Source of the DNA: Muricea muricata
Lineage: Eukaryota > Cnidaria > Anthozoa > Malacalcyonacea > Plexauridae
Length of the DNA stretch: 64,000 nt
Direction of reading: 5' to 3'
NCBI GenBank assembly: GCA_963855995.1
Contig: OY979717.1
Span: forward strand, 44,963,544-45,027,543
Part shown: one piece after another, positions 8,911 to 19,819 of the stretch
Layout of the letters: every line of letters begins with the position of its first letter
Position numbering within the stretch: the stretch's first letter is position 1
Position numbers and translations under genes: made by a program
Notes under the pieces: generated by a model
What the model was told of the DNA's origin: nothing
The model's database searches: none
Seen by the model: only the letters and a program-made list of their open reading frames with translations

Positions 8911-10143
8911 ATGGAACAAGTTAATTTAAACGAAGTCACTCCAGGCTACGACAAGTTTGAAATTTCGGAAGAAGTTGTTCGGAAAAAACTATTTACCGTC
9001 GATACGTTTAGCCCCGCATCAGCAAACCCTGGTGCTAAATTATACATTAAATTACCAGACTTTGGTGCTGGTGAATGTTTAGTACCAAATTCATTTTACT
9101 TGACAGGGGTATTTAAATCGAACAACACAAAGTCATGGTTTTGAAACAACCTTGGAAAACTTTTAGTAAAAAGTTTACAAATTACAATTAAGACAATAAT
9201 TGTATACGATAACGTAGACGAAAGCCATTTTGCTGTTTACAATGATTTGTGGATGACCGAAAAACAAAGGTCGGTTTTGAAAAATGAAGGGATCCTGTCG
9301 GAAAATATCCGGAAACTCATGTCTAAAGACGACAGCGCAAATAAATCCAATGCGAGCGATAATACAATGGTAGAAGTATTAAACGGACGTATAAAAATTA
9401 AACTTGGTTAGATTTTAAATAATCACGGTTTGTACCCTCCTGCCGGAATGGACAACGCAAAAATTTGTTATATCATTACGTTACCAAAACCGGAAGAAAT
9501 CATGGTTGCACAAGCCAACCAATCCATCACCAACTACTTATTAGATGACTTAAAATTTTAATATACAACTATACAAAACCAAAGCTTTTACAATGATGTG
9601 TTAAATTCTTTCCCGTCAAGAACGTAAATGCTTAACCATATTACGATGGAAGAATTAACCACTTAGGAAAAAGGTGCTACCACTAATTTTACATGTACTG
9701 TTAATGCACCGTACGAAAGCATGAAATATATTGTATTACTGTTTAAGAAACAAAGTGCAATCACAGACAGCGAAGAGTTTGTCTGCCCGCCAATTAAAAA
9801 AGTAAAAGTTTCGTACGAAGGTAATCCAAATGCTGTTTATAGCGGAGGGTTGGAAAGGAGCGAGTTTTTTGCCGAAGCGCAAAAAGTCTTTTTAAACGAC
9901 GAACTTGGAACTGTTACCATGGAAAATTATTATAGTAATAAGTTTGCACTCGTCGTTGACCTACGAACATTCCCCGACAATAATGTCGTTGGGACTGGAA
10001 TAAGGATCCTAAATACACAAAAGGGTATTACGTTAACTATTGAACGAGATGGTGCAACCGAAAATTTAAATTGTTACATTTACGTTGTAGGCGATGCACG
10101 TGTTGGTATTGATAGTTATTCATTTTCCGAATTCATTAAATAA
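8911..10143 (+). pseudogene. Probable Polinton major capsid (jelly-roll) protein, decayed by multiple stops
   Basis: One rightward frame of about 410 codons starts MEQVNLNEVTPGYDKF and ends SYSFSEFIK. It contains five in-frame stops (near 9142, 9410, 9559, 9627 and 9663); the longest clean stretch is 9721-10143. Segments such as KLYIKLPDFGAGECLVPNSF, VYNDLWMTEKQR and NLNCYIYVVGD suggest a beta-rich virion protein. Position directly before the packaging ATPase matches the MCP-ATPase neighbourhood of Polintons and related viruses. Capsid identity is inference from length, composition and synteny; a minor capsid protein is the alternative. Start is supported by the TATAATAAAAG run just before ATG. 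Confidence 0.6.
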
Positions 10144-10146
10144 ATT

Positions 10147-10729
10147 ATGGAAACTCCTTTTAATATGATTATTGTTGGTATGACTGGTTGTGGGAAAACA
10201 TACTACCTACTCAATATGATTGAAAATGAATATAAAGGTCATTTTGACTATATTTTTTTAATTTGCCCAACCTATAATTACGTACCAGGAATGGAAACAT
10301 AAAGACGATAAAAAATTTTTCCCTATCCATTGCGATCAAGATGCCGTCGAATCGTTTTTAAAATACATTACAGATAAATTTAGCGGTACCAATAGTCTTA
10401 TTATCTTCGACGATTGTTCGCCCAGCCAGTCCGTCAAAAACAGGACGAGCGAAATGGTCCGGCTCGCGTTCAGCGCACGTCACTACAGGTTCAGCACCAT
10501 CGTTATTACCCAACAACTAACGAGTGTTTGTAAACCGTACAGGGACAACACGTCGATGATGGTTACGTTCTATAACCCAACTAAAGGTGATATGAAAACG
10601 TTTATAGAGGAAAGTTTGGACGTCTCAAAAGAAGAAGAACGTAGTATAATAGGAAAATTAAAAAATAATAAATATGCAAGGTTAGAAGTATTACGCACGC
10701 ACCCTTACACACATAAAATCATATATTAA
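10147..10729 (+). pseudogene. Polinton A32/FtsK-type DNA-packaging ATPase, frameshifted
   Basis: The N-terminus METPFNMIIVGMTGCGKTYY contains a Walker A motif (GMTGCGKT) at residues 11-18. Walker B is SLIIFDDCS near 10396-10422. Downstream, RLAFSARHYRFSTIVITQQL is the conserved segment after Walker B in this family. The frame changes once near 10280-10300, so the first 51 codons and the remainder are in different frames. A length near 190 residues fits Polinton packaging ATPases, which move element DNA into capsids. It starts 3 bases after the capsid-candidate stop and ends 6 bases before the next gene, a tight cluster. Confidence 0.9.
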
Positions 10730-10735
10730 TAAACG

Positions 10736-11203
10736 ATGGATCCTAATATTAACTTTGACCCACCGCCTAATGAACCTGAAGAAGGACCAATTGAAGATTT
10801 ACGTAGTGATTTAATTTCGTTATCTGAGAAAGAAAAAGTTAATTATACGTCAAAATACCTCCAAAAAGCAAGTAGAAATGCTTTAGAAAAAATAAAAAAA
10901 TATGACCGGGAGCAATTAGAATTAACAGTTGAACTTTTTTCAAATATGATAATTCATGAATTTACAAAATTCCTACACCGGGCTAAATTACTTCAAGACC
11001 CTGATGAATTAGAAAAGAATTTACAGGCAAACAAATTATTTAAAAGGGAAGTTAAAAAAATCCTTAGCGATATAGTGTCAACATTTCCTCATATTGGACT
11101 TATATCTGGTGGGTTTACTACAGCTGAGCAAGTAGTAAAAGAACGTGTTGTTGAAGATGGCCGTAAAATGAAAGAACCACCTGATACTGACCTTGATTCG
11201 TAA
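10736..11203 (+). CDS. Polinton hypothetical protein, 155 aa, intact
   Basis: An uninterrupted frame starting MDPNINFDPPPNEPEEGPIE. It has an acidic, Pro-rich N-terminus and a helical, charged middle (EKIKKYDREQLELTVELFSN; LHRAKLLQDPDELEKNLQAN), probably coiled coil. A small hydrophobic patch, PHIGLISGGF, is near the C-terminus. The ATG follows TATATTAATAAACG, the recurrent start motif. It lies between the ATPase gene and a convergent membrane-protein gene. No family is recognised. It is one of the few genes of the element without a lesion. Confidence 0.55.
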   Translation: MDPNINFDPPPNEPEEGPIEDLRSDLISLSEKEKVNYTSKYLQKASRNALEKIKKYDREQLELTVELFSNMIIHEFTKFLHRAKLLQDPDELEKNLQANKLFKREVKKILSDIVSTFPHIGLISGGFTTAEQVVKERVVEDGRKMKEPPDTDLDS

Positions 11204-11236
11204 ATTCCATATACAATGACGTATATGAAATTTTTT

Positions 11237-11620
11237 TTAAGCTCTTGGATAAAGGGGCGGAGCCTGTTGTTGTAAGTACTCCCTAACTGTTTTTTTCTTT
11301 GTTATTTCAGTTTCAACCCCCTTCAAGTCATCTTTACCAGATTTCCTTTTCTTTTGGTTTTCCCTAAACTTTTTTATCGACTTAATTGCCCTCCCGTCTA
11401 AAAACGCAACAATCCCACCGAGCACGGCAATGACAACAGTAGAAGGAAAAAATATAGCAACGGTCACGCCACCGGCTATAAGGAAAAATTTCAATACTGA
11501 TTTTCCAATTAATTTCATTTTTTTCTTATTCGTCTTCCCTTTCATTTTAGCCAATTCGACCGTTAACTCATTTTTTAACTCTTCAAGTTTCTCTACGGTA
11601 AAGTTTACTATTTGATCCAT
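11237..11620 (-). CDS. Small Polinton membrane protein, 127 aa, intact
   Basis: Leftward frame starting MDQIVNFTVEKLEELKNELT (amphipathic helix), then a strongly hydrophobic central region, FFLIAGGVTVAIFFPSTV followed by VIAVLGGIVAFL: two membrane segments or one hairpin. The tail is basic and ends YLQQQAPPLYPRA. Layout resembles the 4058-4754 protein: charged coil, membrane pair, basic tail. Convergent with the 10736-11203 gene and divergent from the rightward frame at 11640, with TTTATATAAATAA between the two starts. Role unknown; a virion membrane or host-membrane protein is plausible. Confidence 0.55.
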   Translation of the reverse strand: MDQIVNFTVEKLEELKNELTVELAKMKGKTNKKKMKLIGKSVLKFFLIAGGVTVAIFFPSTVVIAVLGGIVAFLDGRAIKSIKKFRENQKKRKSGKDDLKGVETEITKKKTVREYLQQQAPPLYPRA

Positions 11621-11639
11621 CGTTTATTTATATAAATAA

Positions 11640-11855
11640 ATGATAGAATTAATAGGATACTGAATTTACTTACTCACTTTAAACAAACTTTTAATACCTC
11701 AACCGAATATAATTTTAGTTCCTACACCGTCTGCACCACCACCGCTGCCTTACACGTCTTGTACCGCACCGGGGAAAAAAGGGGGTGAAACAAGTGTAAC
11801 CAGTGGAACAAGTGTTTTAGAATCAGTTTTATCAAAAAGGTCTATAAAAAAATGA
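11640..11855 (+). pseudogene. Small Polinton ORF overlapping the fibre start, nonsense-broken
   Basis: Frame from ATG 11640 with an early in-frame TGA at 11661-11663, then open through a Pro-rich segment (VPTPSAPPPLPYTSC) and GETSVTSGTSV. It ends with TGA overlapping the fibre gene's ATG (ATGA at 11852-11855). The Thr-Ser-Val motif resembles the N-terminus of the 4751 gene. Overlapping stop/start codons suggest translational coupling or just compact packing. Confidence 0.35.
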
Positions 11856-12512
11856 GTTTATACTTAGGATATTCACCGGGTTTAGAGACAATCGAAGAAG
11901 ATATCGATATGAACGGGAACAGAATTATAGACCTCCCATCACCGACTATGAATTCGGAACCAGTTACAAAAGGGTATGCCGATACACATTACTCTGGTGG
12001 TGGGGGGGGGGGACGCGAGGACCAAAGGGAGATAAAGGAGACCAAGGTGACACCGGCCCACAGGGACCGAAGGGTGACAAAGGAGACACCAGTCAGCAAG
12101 GATTTAAAGGTGACCCTGGACCACAGGGTCCGAAGGGCGATAAAGGATAGTCGTAGTTCTTCAAAAGGTCCCAAAGGTGACAAGGGTGATACCGGTCAGC
12201 AAGGACCAAAGGGAGGCCAAGGTGATGTTGGTCCGCAGGGACCGAACGGTGATAAAGGAGACACTGGACCGCAAGGACCACGGGGTCCAAAAGGTAGTAA
12301 AGGAGATAAAGGGGACCAAGGTGGTTCTGGTGGAACGCAAGAACCAAAGGGTGATAAAGGAGCCCAAGGTGACAAAGGACCTAAAGGCGACCAAGGTGAT
12401 CAAGGACCTAAAGGTAATACCGGACCACAAGGACCGAAAGGTCCTAAAGGGGACAAAGCGGATACCGGTCCTCAAGGGTTAAAAGGACCTAAAGGTAATA
12501 AAAGTGACCCTG
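11852..12512 (+). pseudogene. Collagen-like viral fibre gene, 5' part, frameshifted and then split by an insertion
   Basis: Begins MSLYLGYSPGLETIEEDIDM and carries one copy of the motif DIDMNGNRIIDLPSP ... EPVTKGYAD, of the kind repeated in bacteriophage tail fibres. A run of Gly and an 11-G tract at about 12000-12012 follow, where the frame is lost. Then come about 50 Gly-X-Y triplets (GPKGDKGDQG, GPQGPKG) spread over two frames, with a stop near 12149. Gly-X-Y repeats form collagen triple helices in extended fibres. The gene is interrupted at 12513 by the tandem TIR-element block and resumes at 17649. A virion fibre or attachment protein is inferred. Confidence 0.75.
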
Positions 12513-12763
12513 CAATCCTGGACAAAACATTGACGACACTTTTCCTAATATCGTCATCTTCTTAGCTCATTGTTATTACATAGAACAAGCCTCCCCCATT
12601 CCCCCACCGATCAATGTTGTGTAGCTATTTTCATTTCTTACAGATTCAACGTTGTTTTGGGGGCGAGGGGGTAAACTGAGGGGCCCGTTTTGATGTTTTT
12701 TCATTAGGTACGCACATGTCGAGCAAATAATTAGAGTGTAGTCAATAGTTTTGTCCAGGATTG
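12513..12763 (+). repeat. 251 bp TIR element, copy 1
   Basis: Bounded by the 16 bp inverted repeat CAATCCTGGACAAAAC. Differs from copies 2-4 by ACAAGCC instead of ACAAACC near 12582. Disrupts the fibre reading frame. Confidence 0.85.
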
Positions 12764-14143
12764 TCTGCGAGATGATGTTTCAGGTATACAATCCCAATAC
12801 GTAATCTATTTCGCTCTGTGCAAAAGCCAGAATTTTAGTGTTTTGTATATGTCTGTTTATACCTTTAATTTCAATATTTTGGGTAGTGTAACCAAACAGT
12901 GGCGATTTTTGTAATAATCGTAAGCATAAATATGCGGGCCGGCTTATGATAGGCAACTAACTTGCTAAACTACATGTATTAATTCTCATGCAACTGGTGT
13001 ATTTATATTTAATAAATTAAAAGCAGATAAGAAAAAGGGAAGCGATTAAGATATTAAAACCGGGCATTGTAGATAGATTATTATGTTTACTATCAAACTA
13101 TAAGATTCAAGCTAATCAGTTATACATAGTATATGTGCAAGTATATTACTAGTTTGGCTGTATCATAGTTTGGACTGAGTTGAAACATTGTACTGCATGT
13201 ATCGCGCATTTGTAAATTTGGTCCTTATAAAACATTCACATTGACTGAATGTATGCGGCTAACGGAGTAAGCGTGTCCCAACTATAAACTTTTCCCGGTT
13301 GACGTATTAACCAAAGGTGGTATTTTGAAATTGGCGAACTGCTAAAGCAATTGTTACTATGGAAATTGCGCGCGCAGACGGTGCACCATTGGTGCACCGT
13401 GAGAAATTAAAATATATAATAATAGTTATTTCTATGTCGGAAAATGGTGAACCGTTGAGATTTCTTAAACTAAAGGATTTCTAAATTATTTAAAAACGTG
13501 AAAATACTAATAATCACTTGTTGTAGTAATTCCACCTTCAATTTTACGATCTAATGTAAATCGTGCCAAAATACGGCCAATTCAGTGCTTGCGCGTGTGG
13601 TGTACCGTGAATATCTCATTGCGTCACGTGTAATTCTATCCCCCTATATTGACTTCGGCTAGTTAAAGTAATGGATTTTGTTGTATGATTTTTTGCCAAG
13701 TATTTCTACTATGTAAATATGTTGCAAGTTAGCGCTAGAACCTATTGGTTACTGAATATAACGCGTTGGTTCAGCAGTTCTATATATCATTATGATATTG
13801 TTCATTCATTCATAAACGGCCGGCACGCACAATTGCTTCATATCGTGAGAAGGTGCCAGACTACCGGGCGATTTAAACCTGACAGACTATTTCTGACCTA
13901 AAGGTCATTTATTGCTTATTACGTAAAAAGATCGCTTACTTCATGTATGTTCGAACTTTCAGGCTTTTGCAAACAGATCAGCACGTGTTTATCGCAATTT
14001 CACATTATTCCCTCTTTAGCTGATACAAAAATTATAATTCTATTTGTAACGTTTCAATGAAAGACATGCATCTTTTGACATATTAACAAGGCCACGTGTA
14101 TGACCGACATCCTTTCTCACCACAAAAATAAAAAAAAAATGAA

Positions 14144-14394
14144 CAATCCTGGACAAAACATTGACGACACTTCTCCTAATATCGTCATCTTCTTAGCTCA
14201 TTGTTATTACATAGAACAAACCTCCCCCATTCCCCCACCGATCAATGTTGTGTAGCTATTTTCATTTCTTACAGATTCAACGTTGTTTTGGGGGCGAGGG
14301 GGTAAACTGAGGGGCCCGTTTTGATGTTTTTTCATTAGGTACGCACATGTCGAGCAAATAATTAGAGTGTAGTCAATAGTTTTGTCCAGGATTG
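14144..14394 (+). repeat. 251 bp TIR element, copy 2
   Basis: Same 16 bp inverted ends, 1631 bp after copy 1. Carries CTTCTCC instead of CTTTTCC near 14172. Confidence 0.85.
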
Positions 14395-15774
14395 TCTGCG
14401 AGATGATGTTTCAGGTATACAATCCCAATACGTAATCTATTTCGCTCTGTGCAAAAGCCAGAATTTTAGTGTTTTGTATATGTCTGTTTATACCTTTAAT
14501 TTCAATATTTTGGGTAGTGTAACCAAACAGTGGCGATTTTTGTAATAATCGTAAGCATAAATATGCGGGCCGGCTTATGATAGGCAACTAACTTGCTAAA
14601 CTACATGTACTAATTCTCATGCAACTGGTGTATTTATATTTAATAAATTAAAAGCAGATAAGAAAAAGGCAAGCGATTAAGATATTAAAACCGGGCATTG
14701 TAGATAGATTATTATGTTTACTATCAAACTATAAGATTCAAGCTAATCAGTTATACATGGTATATGTGCAAGTATATTACTAGTTTGGCTGTATCATAGT
14801 TTGGACTGAGTTGAAACATTGTACTGCATGTATCGCGCATTTGTAAATTTGGTCCTTATAAAACATTCACATTGACTGAATGTATGCGGCTAACGGAGTA
14901 AGCGTGTCCCAACTATAAACTTTTCCCGGTTGACGTATTAACCAAAGGTGTTATTTTGAAATTGGCGAACTGCTAAAGCAATTGTTACTATGGAAATTGC
15001 GCGCGCAGACGGTGCACCATTGGTGCACCGTGAGAAATTAAAATATATAATAATAGTTATTTCTATGTCGGAAAATGGTGAACCGTTGAGATTTCTTAAA
15101 CTAAAGGATTTCTAAATTATTTAAAAACGTGAAAATACTAATAATCACTTGTTGTAGTAATTCCACCTTCAATTTTACGATCTAATGTAAATCGTGCCAA
15201 AATACGGCCAATTCAGTGCTTGCGCGTGTGGTGTACCGTGAATATCTCATTGCGTCACGTGTAATTCTATCCCCCTATATTGACTTCGGCTAGTTAAAGT
15301 AATGGATTTTGTTGTATGATTTTTTGCCAAGTATTTCTACTATGTAAATATGTTGCAAGTTAGCGCTAGAACCTATTGGTTACTGAATATAACGCGTTGG
15401 TTCAGCAGTTCTATATATCATTATGATATTGTTCATTCATTCATAAACGGCCGGCACGCACAATTGCTTCGTATCGTGAGAAGGTGCCAGACTACCGGGC
15501 GATTTAAACCTGACAGACTATTTCTGACCTAAAGGTCATTTATTGCTTATTACGTAAAAAGATTGCTTACTTCATGTATGTTCGAACTTTCAGGCTTTTG
15601 CAAACAGATCAGCACGTGTTTATCGCAATTTCACATTATTCCCTCTTTAGCTGATACAAAAATTATAATTCTATTTGTAACGTTTCAATGAAAGACATGC
15701 ATCTTTTGACATATTAACAAGGCCACGTGTATGACCGACATCCTTTCTCACCACAAAAATAAAAAAAAAATGAA

Positions 15775-16025
15775 CAATCCTGGACAAAACATTGACGACA
15801 CTTTTCCTAATATCGTCATCTTCTTAGCTCATTGTTATTACATAGAACAAACCTCCCCCATTCCCCCACCGATCAATGTTGTGTAGCTATTTTCATTTCT
15901 TACAGATTCAACGTTGTTTTGGGGGCGAGGGGGTAAACTGAGGGGCCCGTTTTGATGTTTTTTCATTAGGTACGCACATGTCGAGCAAATAATTAGAGTG
16001 TAGTCAATAGTTTTGTCCAGGATTG
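15775..16025 (+). repeat. 251 bp TIR element, copy 3
   Basis: Same 16 bp inverted ends, 1631 bp after copy 2. Confidence 0.85.
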
Positions 16026-17397
16026 TCTGCGAGATGATGTTTCAGGTATACAATCCCAATACGTAATCTATTTCGCTCTGTGCAAAAGCCAGAATTTTAG
16101 TGTTTTGTATATGTCTGTTTATACCTTTAATTTCAATATTTTGGGTAGTGTAACCAAACAGTGGCGATTTTTGTAATAATCGTAAGCATAAATATGCGGG
16201 CCGGCTTATGATAGGCAACTAACTTGCTAAACTACATGTACTAATTCTCATGCAACTGGTGTATTTATATTTAATAAATTAAAAGCAGATAAGAAAAAGG
16301 CAAGCGATTAAGATATTAAAACCGGGCATTGTAGATAGATTATTATGTTTACTATCAAACTATAAGATTCAAGCTAATCAGTTATACATGGTATATGTGC
16401 AAGTATATTACTAGTTTGGCTGTATCATAGTTTGGACTGAGTTGAAACATTGTACTGCATGTATCGCGCATTTGTAAATTTGGTCCTTATAAAACATTCA
16501 CATTGACTGAATGTATGCGGCTAACGGAGTAAGCGTGTCCCAACTATAAACTTTTCCCGGTTGACGTATTAACCAAAGGTGTTATTTTGAAATTGGCGAA
16601 CTGCTAAAGCAATTGTTACTATGGAAATTGCGCGCGCAGACGGTGCACCATTGGTGCACCGTGAGAAATTAAAATATATAATAATAGTTATTTCTATGTC
16701 GGAAAATGGTGAACCGTTGAGATTTCTTAAACTAAAGGATTTCTAAATTATTTAAAAACGTGAAAATACTAATAATCACTTGTTGTAGTAATTCCACCTT
16801 CAATTTTACGATCTAATGTAAATCGTGCCAAAATACGGCCAATTCAGTGCTTGCGCGTGTGGTGTACCGTGAATATCTCATTGCGTCACGTGTAATTCTA
16901 TCCCCCTATATTGACTTCGGCTAGTTAAAGTAATGGATTTTGTTGTATGATTTTTTGCCAAGTATTTCTACTATGTAAATATGTTGCAAGTTAGCGCTAG
17001 AACCTATTGGTTACTGAATATAACGCGTTGGTTCAGCAGTTCTATATATCATTATGATATTGTTCATTCATTCATAAACGGCCGGCACGCACAATTGCTT
17101 CGTATCGTGAGAAGGTGCCAGACTACCGGGCGATTTAAACCTGACAGACTATTTCTGACCTAAAGGTCATTTATTGCTTATTACGTAAAAAGATTGCTTA
17201 CTTCATGTATGTTCGGGCTTTTGCAAACAGATCAGCACGTGTTTATCGCAATTTCACATTATTCCCTCTTTAGCTGATACAAAAATTATAATTCTATTTG
17301 TAACGTTTCAATGAAAGACATGCATCTTTTGACATATTAACAAGGCCACGTGTATGACCGACATCCTTTCTCACCACAAAAATAAAAAAAAAATGAA

Positions 17398-17648
17398 CAA
17401 TCCTGGACAAAACATTGACGACACTTTTCCTAATATCGTCATCTTCTTAGCTCATTGTTATTACATAGAACAAACCTCCCCCATTCCCCCACCGATCAAT
17501 GTTGTGTAGCTATTTTCATTTCTTACAGATTCAACGTTGTTTTGGGGGCGAGGGGGTAAACTGAGGGGCCCGTTTTGATGTTTTTTCATTAGGTACGCAC
17601 ATGTCGAGCAAATAATTAGAGTGTAGTCAATAGTTTTGTCCAGGATTG
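17398..17648 (+). repeat. 251 bp TIR element, copy 4
   Basis: Same 16 bp inverted ends, 1623 bp after copy 3. Its right end is the right end of the block and is followed directly by fibre coding sequence (GSGGISDTGF). Confidence 0.85.
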
Positions 17649-18620
17649 TGGCTCCGGCGGAATATCCGATACCGGGTTTACAATGCAGGGAGATATTAAT
17701 ATGAACAGTAACAAAATTACAAATCTTGCCGACCCTACGTTAGCGAACGACCCCATTACAAAACAATACGCAAACAGAGTTTACTTGACCGACGGTGGGT
17801 TTACGATGCAAGATAATATCGTTATGAACAATCACGAGGCATTAGGTTTAAACCCGGTTCCATCCAATGACACGGCTGCCGTGTCGAAAAGTTATACCGA
17901 CACGATGTACATTAAAAAAAGTACTGATATCGATATGAACGGCCATCGTATTACCGGTTTGCCTATTATTCCGTTAACACCAGGCGAACCGATCACGAAA
18001 GGGTTTGTCGAAAGGTATTATTCGGATTATACAAACATTGTGACGTTTAAAGGGAAACTCAACTCGTTTACGATAACACACATTGACGATATGGTTGACA
18101 CCCATGTAAACGGACGTAGTAACAAGACTTTAGATTTTTCAAAAGTTGGCGACAGTTATCAAATTAATTTCGACGTAACGCCAAAACTTCCAAACGGTAT
18201 TTACACCTACGAAATGGGTATTGTGTTAACGACGTCCAGAGGATACAACATCATGTTGTGGGGTGACTGCGGTGGGTCTGGATACAATGCTTCGACGAAA
18301 TATAAGTATTGGAGTTGGAGTTTAACGAATAGGAAGCAACAAAATTATGTGCAGGGTGGTTTTTTTCACCGGGGGACAGGGAAAAGGACGCGTATTAAAG
18401 GATCGTTTTTAAATCAGGGTACGCGTATTTATGGGCAAGAAATAGCTTTGTCGTTAGATTACGAAGAAGGAAAAACGTACGAGTTTGTCATATGACGATT
18501 TGGTGTCAAGAAGTTCCAACCACATCCTTGGTAACTCCATCTATTTCGTGCTCGAACCTGATAATCAAAAGACAATGGACTTTACGGACGAACGTATTTT
18601 TCGTTTAAAAGGTTATTGAA
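17649..18620 (+). pseudogene. Collagen-like viral fibre gene, 3' part with phage-tail-fibre-type repeats and distal domain
   Basis: After the insertion the frame continues with GSGGISDTGF. Three copies of the tail-fibre motif follow: DINMNSNKITNLADPT ... DPITKQYAN, NIVMNNHEALGLNPV ... VSKSYTD, and DIDMNGHRITGLPI ... EPITKGFVE. Then comes a beta-rich distal domain with TYEMGIVLTTSRGYN and YWSWSLTN. The main frame stops at 18493-18495; coding similarity continues one frame over to 18620 (SRSSNHILGNSIYFVLEPDN). A distal knob or receptor-binding head is an inference. With the 5' part, this makes a fibre of motif, Gly-X-Y shaft, motif x3, head. Confidence 0.75.
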
Positions 18621-18627
18621 ACTCTAG

Positions 18628-18686
18628 GTTATTAAATTCGTAACGAAATAACGTGACGAATTATTTTAAAAAAAAAATAACCTAAG
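18628..18686. terminator. Inverted repeat between convergent genes
   Basis: CTAGGTTATT at 18628 pairs with AATAACCTAAG at 18677, with an A-rich loop, between the end of the fibre gene and the end of a leftward gene. A transcription-end role is inferred from position only. Confidence 0.25.
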
Positions 18687-18720
18687 ATGACACCGGTAGC
18701 GATTGTAAGCTTACCTACTA

Positions 18721-19022
18721 TTAAGGTTTTTTTATTGTTTTTACAAACTCAAGGAAATCTTTTGTCCTATTTTGGATTCGAATCATTGCTTCTAAGTGAC
18801 CGAATTCTTCAAACAAACAAATAATTATAATATTCTATTAAAACAATAATTATTCCATCGAAATAGCCTATGAGAATAGCGTCCTTATACATCGAAATAA
18901 TGAAAAGGTTTAACTGCGTATAGCAATTCGTTAACTACAATTAACATTACAGGAAATTTGCTTTCGTCGCCGTCGTTTAATCTCTCGTTTAACCGACGTG
19001 CTGTCTCATATGTGCCCACCAT
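18721..19022 (-). pseudogene. Small leftward Polinton gene with two frameshifts
   Basis: ATG at 19022 starts MVGTYETARRLNERLNDGDE. The frame is lost after KPFHYFD, continues one frame over with ILIGYFDGIIIVLIEYYNY, and a second shift leads to EFGHLEAMIRIQNRTKDFLE, ending at 18721. About 100 residues in total. No domain recognised. It is convergent with the fibre gene; the TTAA-flanked element lies immediately upstream of its start and separates it from the next rightward gene. Confidence 0.4.
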
Positions 19023-19051
19023 ATTTTATTTATACATACACTCCCATTTAA

Positions 19052-19745
19052 GGTGGCTCGATATAGTAATGCTCACAAATAAAGACGGCATGCGCCAAAC
19101 TTAATGTTATTCACACAAATCTTCTTATATGTCTCTTTACAACAAATAGATACGTAAAACGTCGAATATTGCATGTCATGAGAGATGCTGACGCCATTTC
19201 GCACGTAAAAAATGGAAACTGAATGCGGATTTACTAATTGCTGACGTCATTAAAAAATGCAATTTTTAAAAAACAATCCACAGTATCTCGTTATTTTGTA
19301 CGGTGACCTATCTTGAAATTTTGCATGCAGCCTTGCGCCACAAATATCGTTCTTTATAGAAAAAATAAAAAAATTCTGTAAAGCCAAAAAAAAATATTTA
19401 GAAAAATAGCATTTTTGCATTTTGACAAAGATTGGCCCTACAGAATTTTTTTACACTTTGCTTATCTTTAGCTTATTTTGTAAGAAAAATAGTGCGCAAA
19501 AAATAATTGGGATCACCGTGCTTATTTTTCACTTATGCAGCAAAATACACCGTTTTTAAGCAAATTTCATACGCAAGTGTTCCCATAGCAACGGAGCATT
19601 GGTCATCAAAACTGTCATAGTTTGAAAGAAAATATGCTAAAATGCATGAAAAATTCAATACGGACTCATTTAAATCTAACAGTGCAAAAATTCAAAGCGT
19701 TAAGTAAACTATAGCTTAATTTTTTGCAAACTGTATCGAGCCACC
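19052..19745. mobile_element. 694 bp non-autonomous element with TTAA target duplication
   Basis: TIRs GGTGGCTCGATA(T/C)AGT at both ends in inverted orientation, directly flanked by TTAA at 19048-19051 and 19746-19749. TTAA duplications are made by piggyBac and Kolobok transposases; the GG start favours Kolobok. No coding sequence inside. It separates two Polinton genes. Confidence 0.8.
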
Positions 19746-19819
19746 TTAAAAGATTGTTAAAATTATGAAAAAAGATTTTGTATACGTTTTTCCGGATCCT
19801 ATATATTAATAAAGTAGAA

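Larger units (their letters stand above)
12513..17648. mobile_element. 5.1 kb block of tandemly amplified short TIR elements and spacers inserted in the fibre gene
   Basis: Four 251 bp units, each bounded by CAATCCTGGACAAAAC and its inverse GTTTTGTCCAGGATTG, alternate with three spacers of about 1.38 kb. The period is 1631 bp twice, then 1623 bp because of an 8 bp deletion near 17213. The first and last bases of the block are the outer ends of the first and last units, so the whole block behaves like one insertion. TG on both sides may be a 2 bp target duplication. Spacers are nearly identical, with a few substitutions, so amplification is recent. Each spacer has a 60-codon frame with no recognisable product. 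Confidence 0.85.

Noticed and set aside
8911..10143. Stop codons in the capsid candidate read as a variant genetic code
   Set aside because: All three stop codons occur in frame here and host and other element genes use the standard code with normal stops; decay is simpler.
11989..12482. Long open frames on the minus strand and in other frames across the Gly-X-Y region
   Set aside because: Shadows of the low-complexity collagen repeat; the Gly-X-Y reading explains the sequence.
13719..13901. 60-codon frame repeated three times (13719, 15350, 16981)
   Set aside because: It repeats only because the DNA unit is tandemly duplicated; composition is non-coding and no domain is visible.
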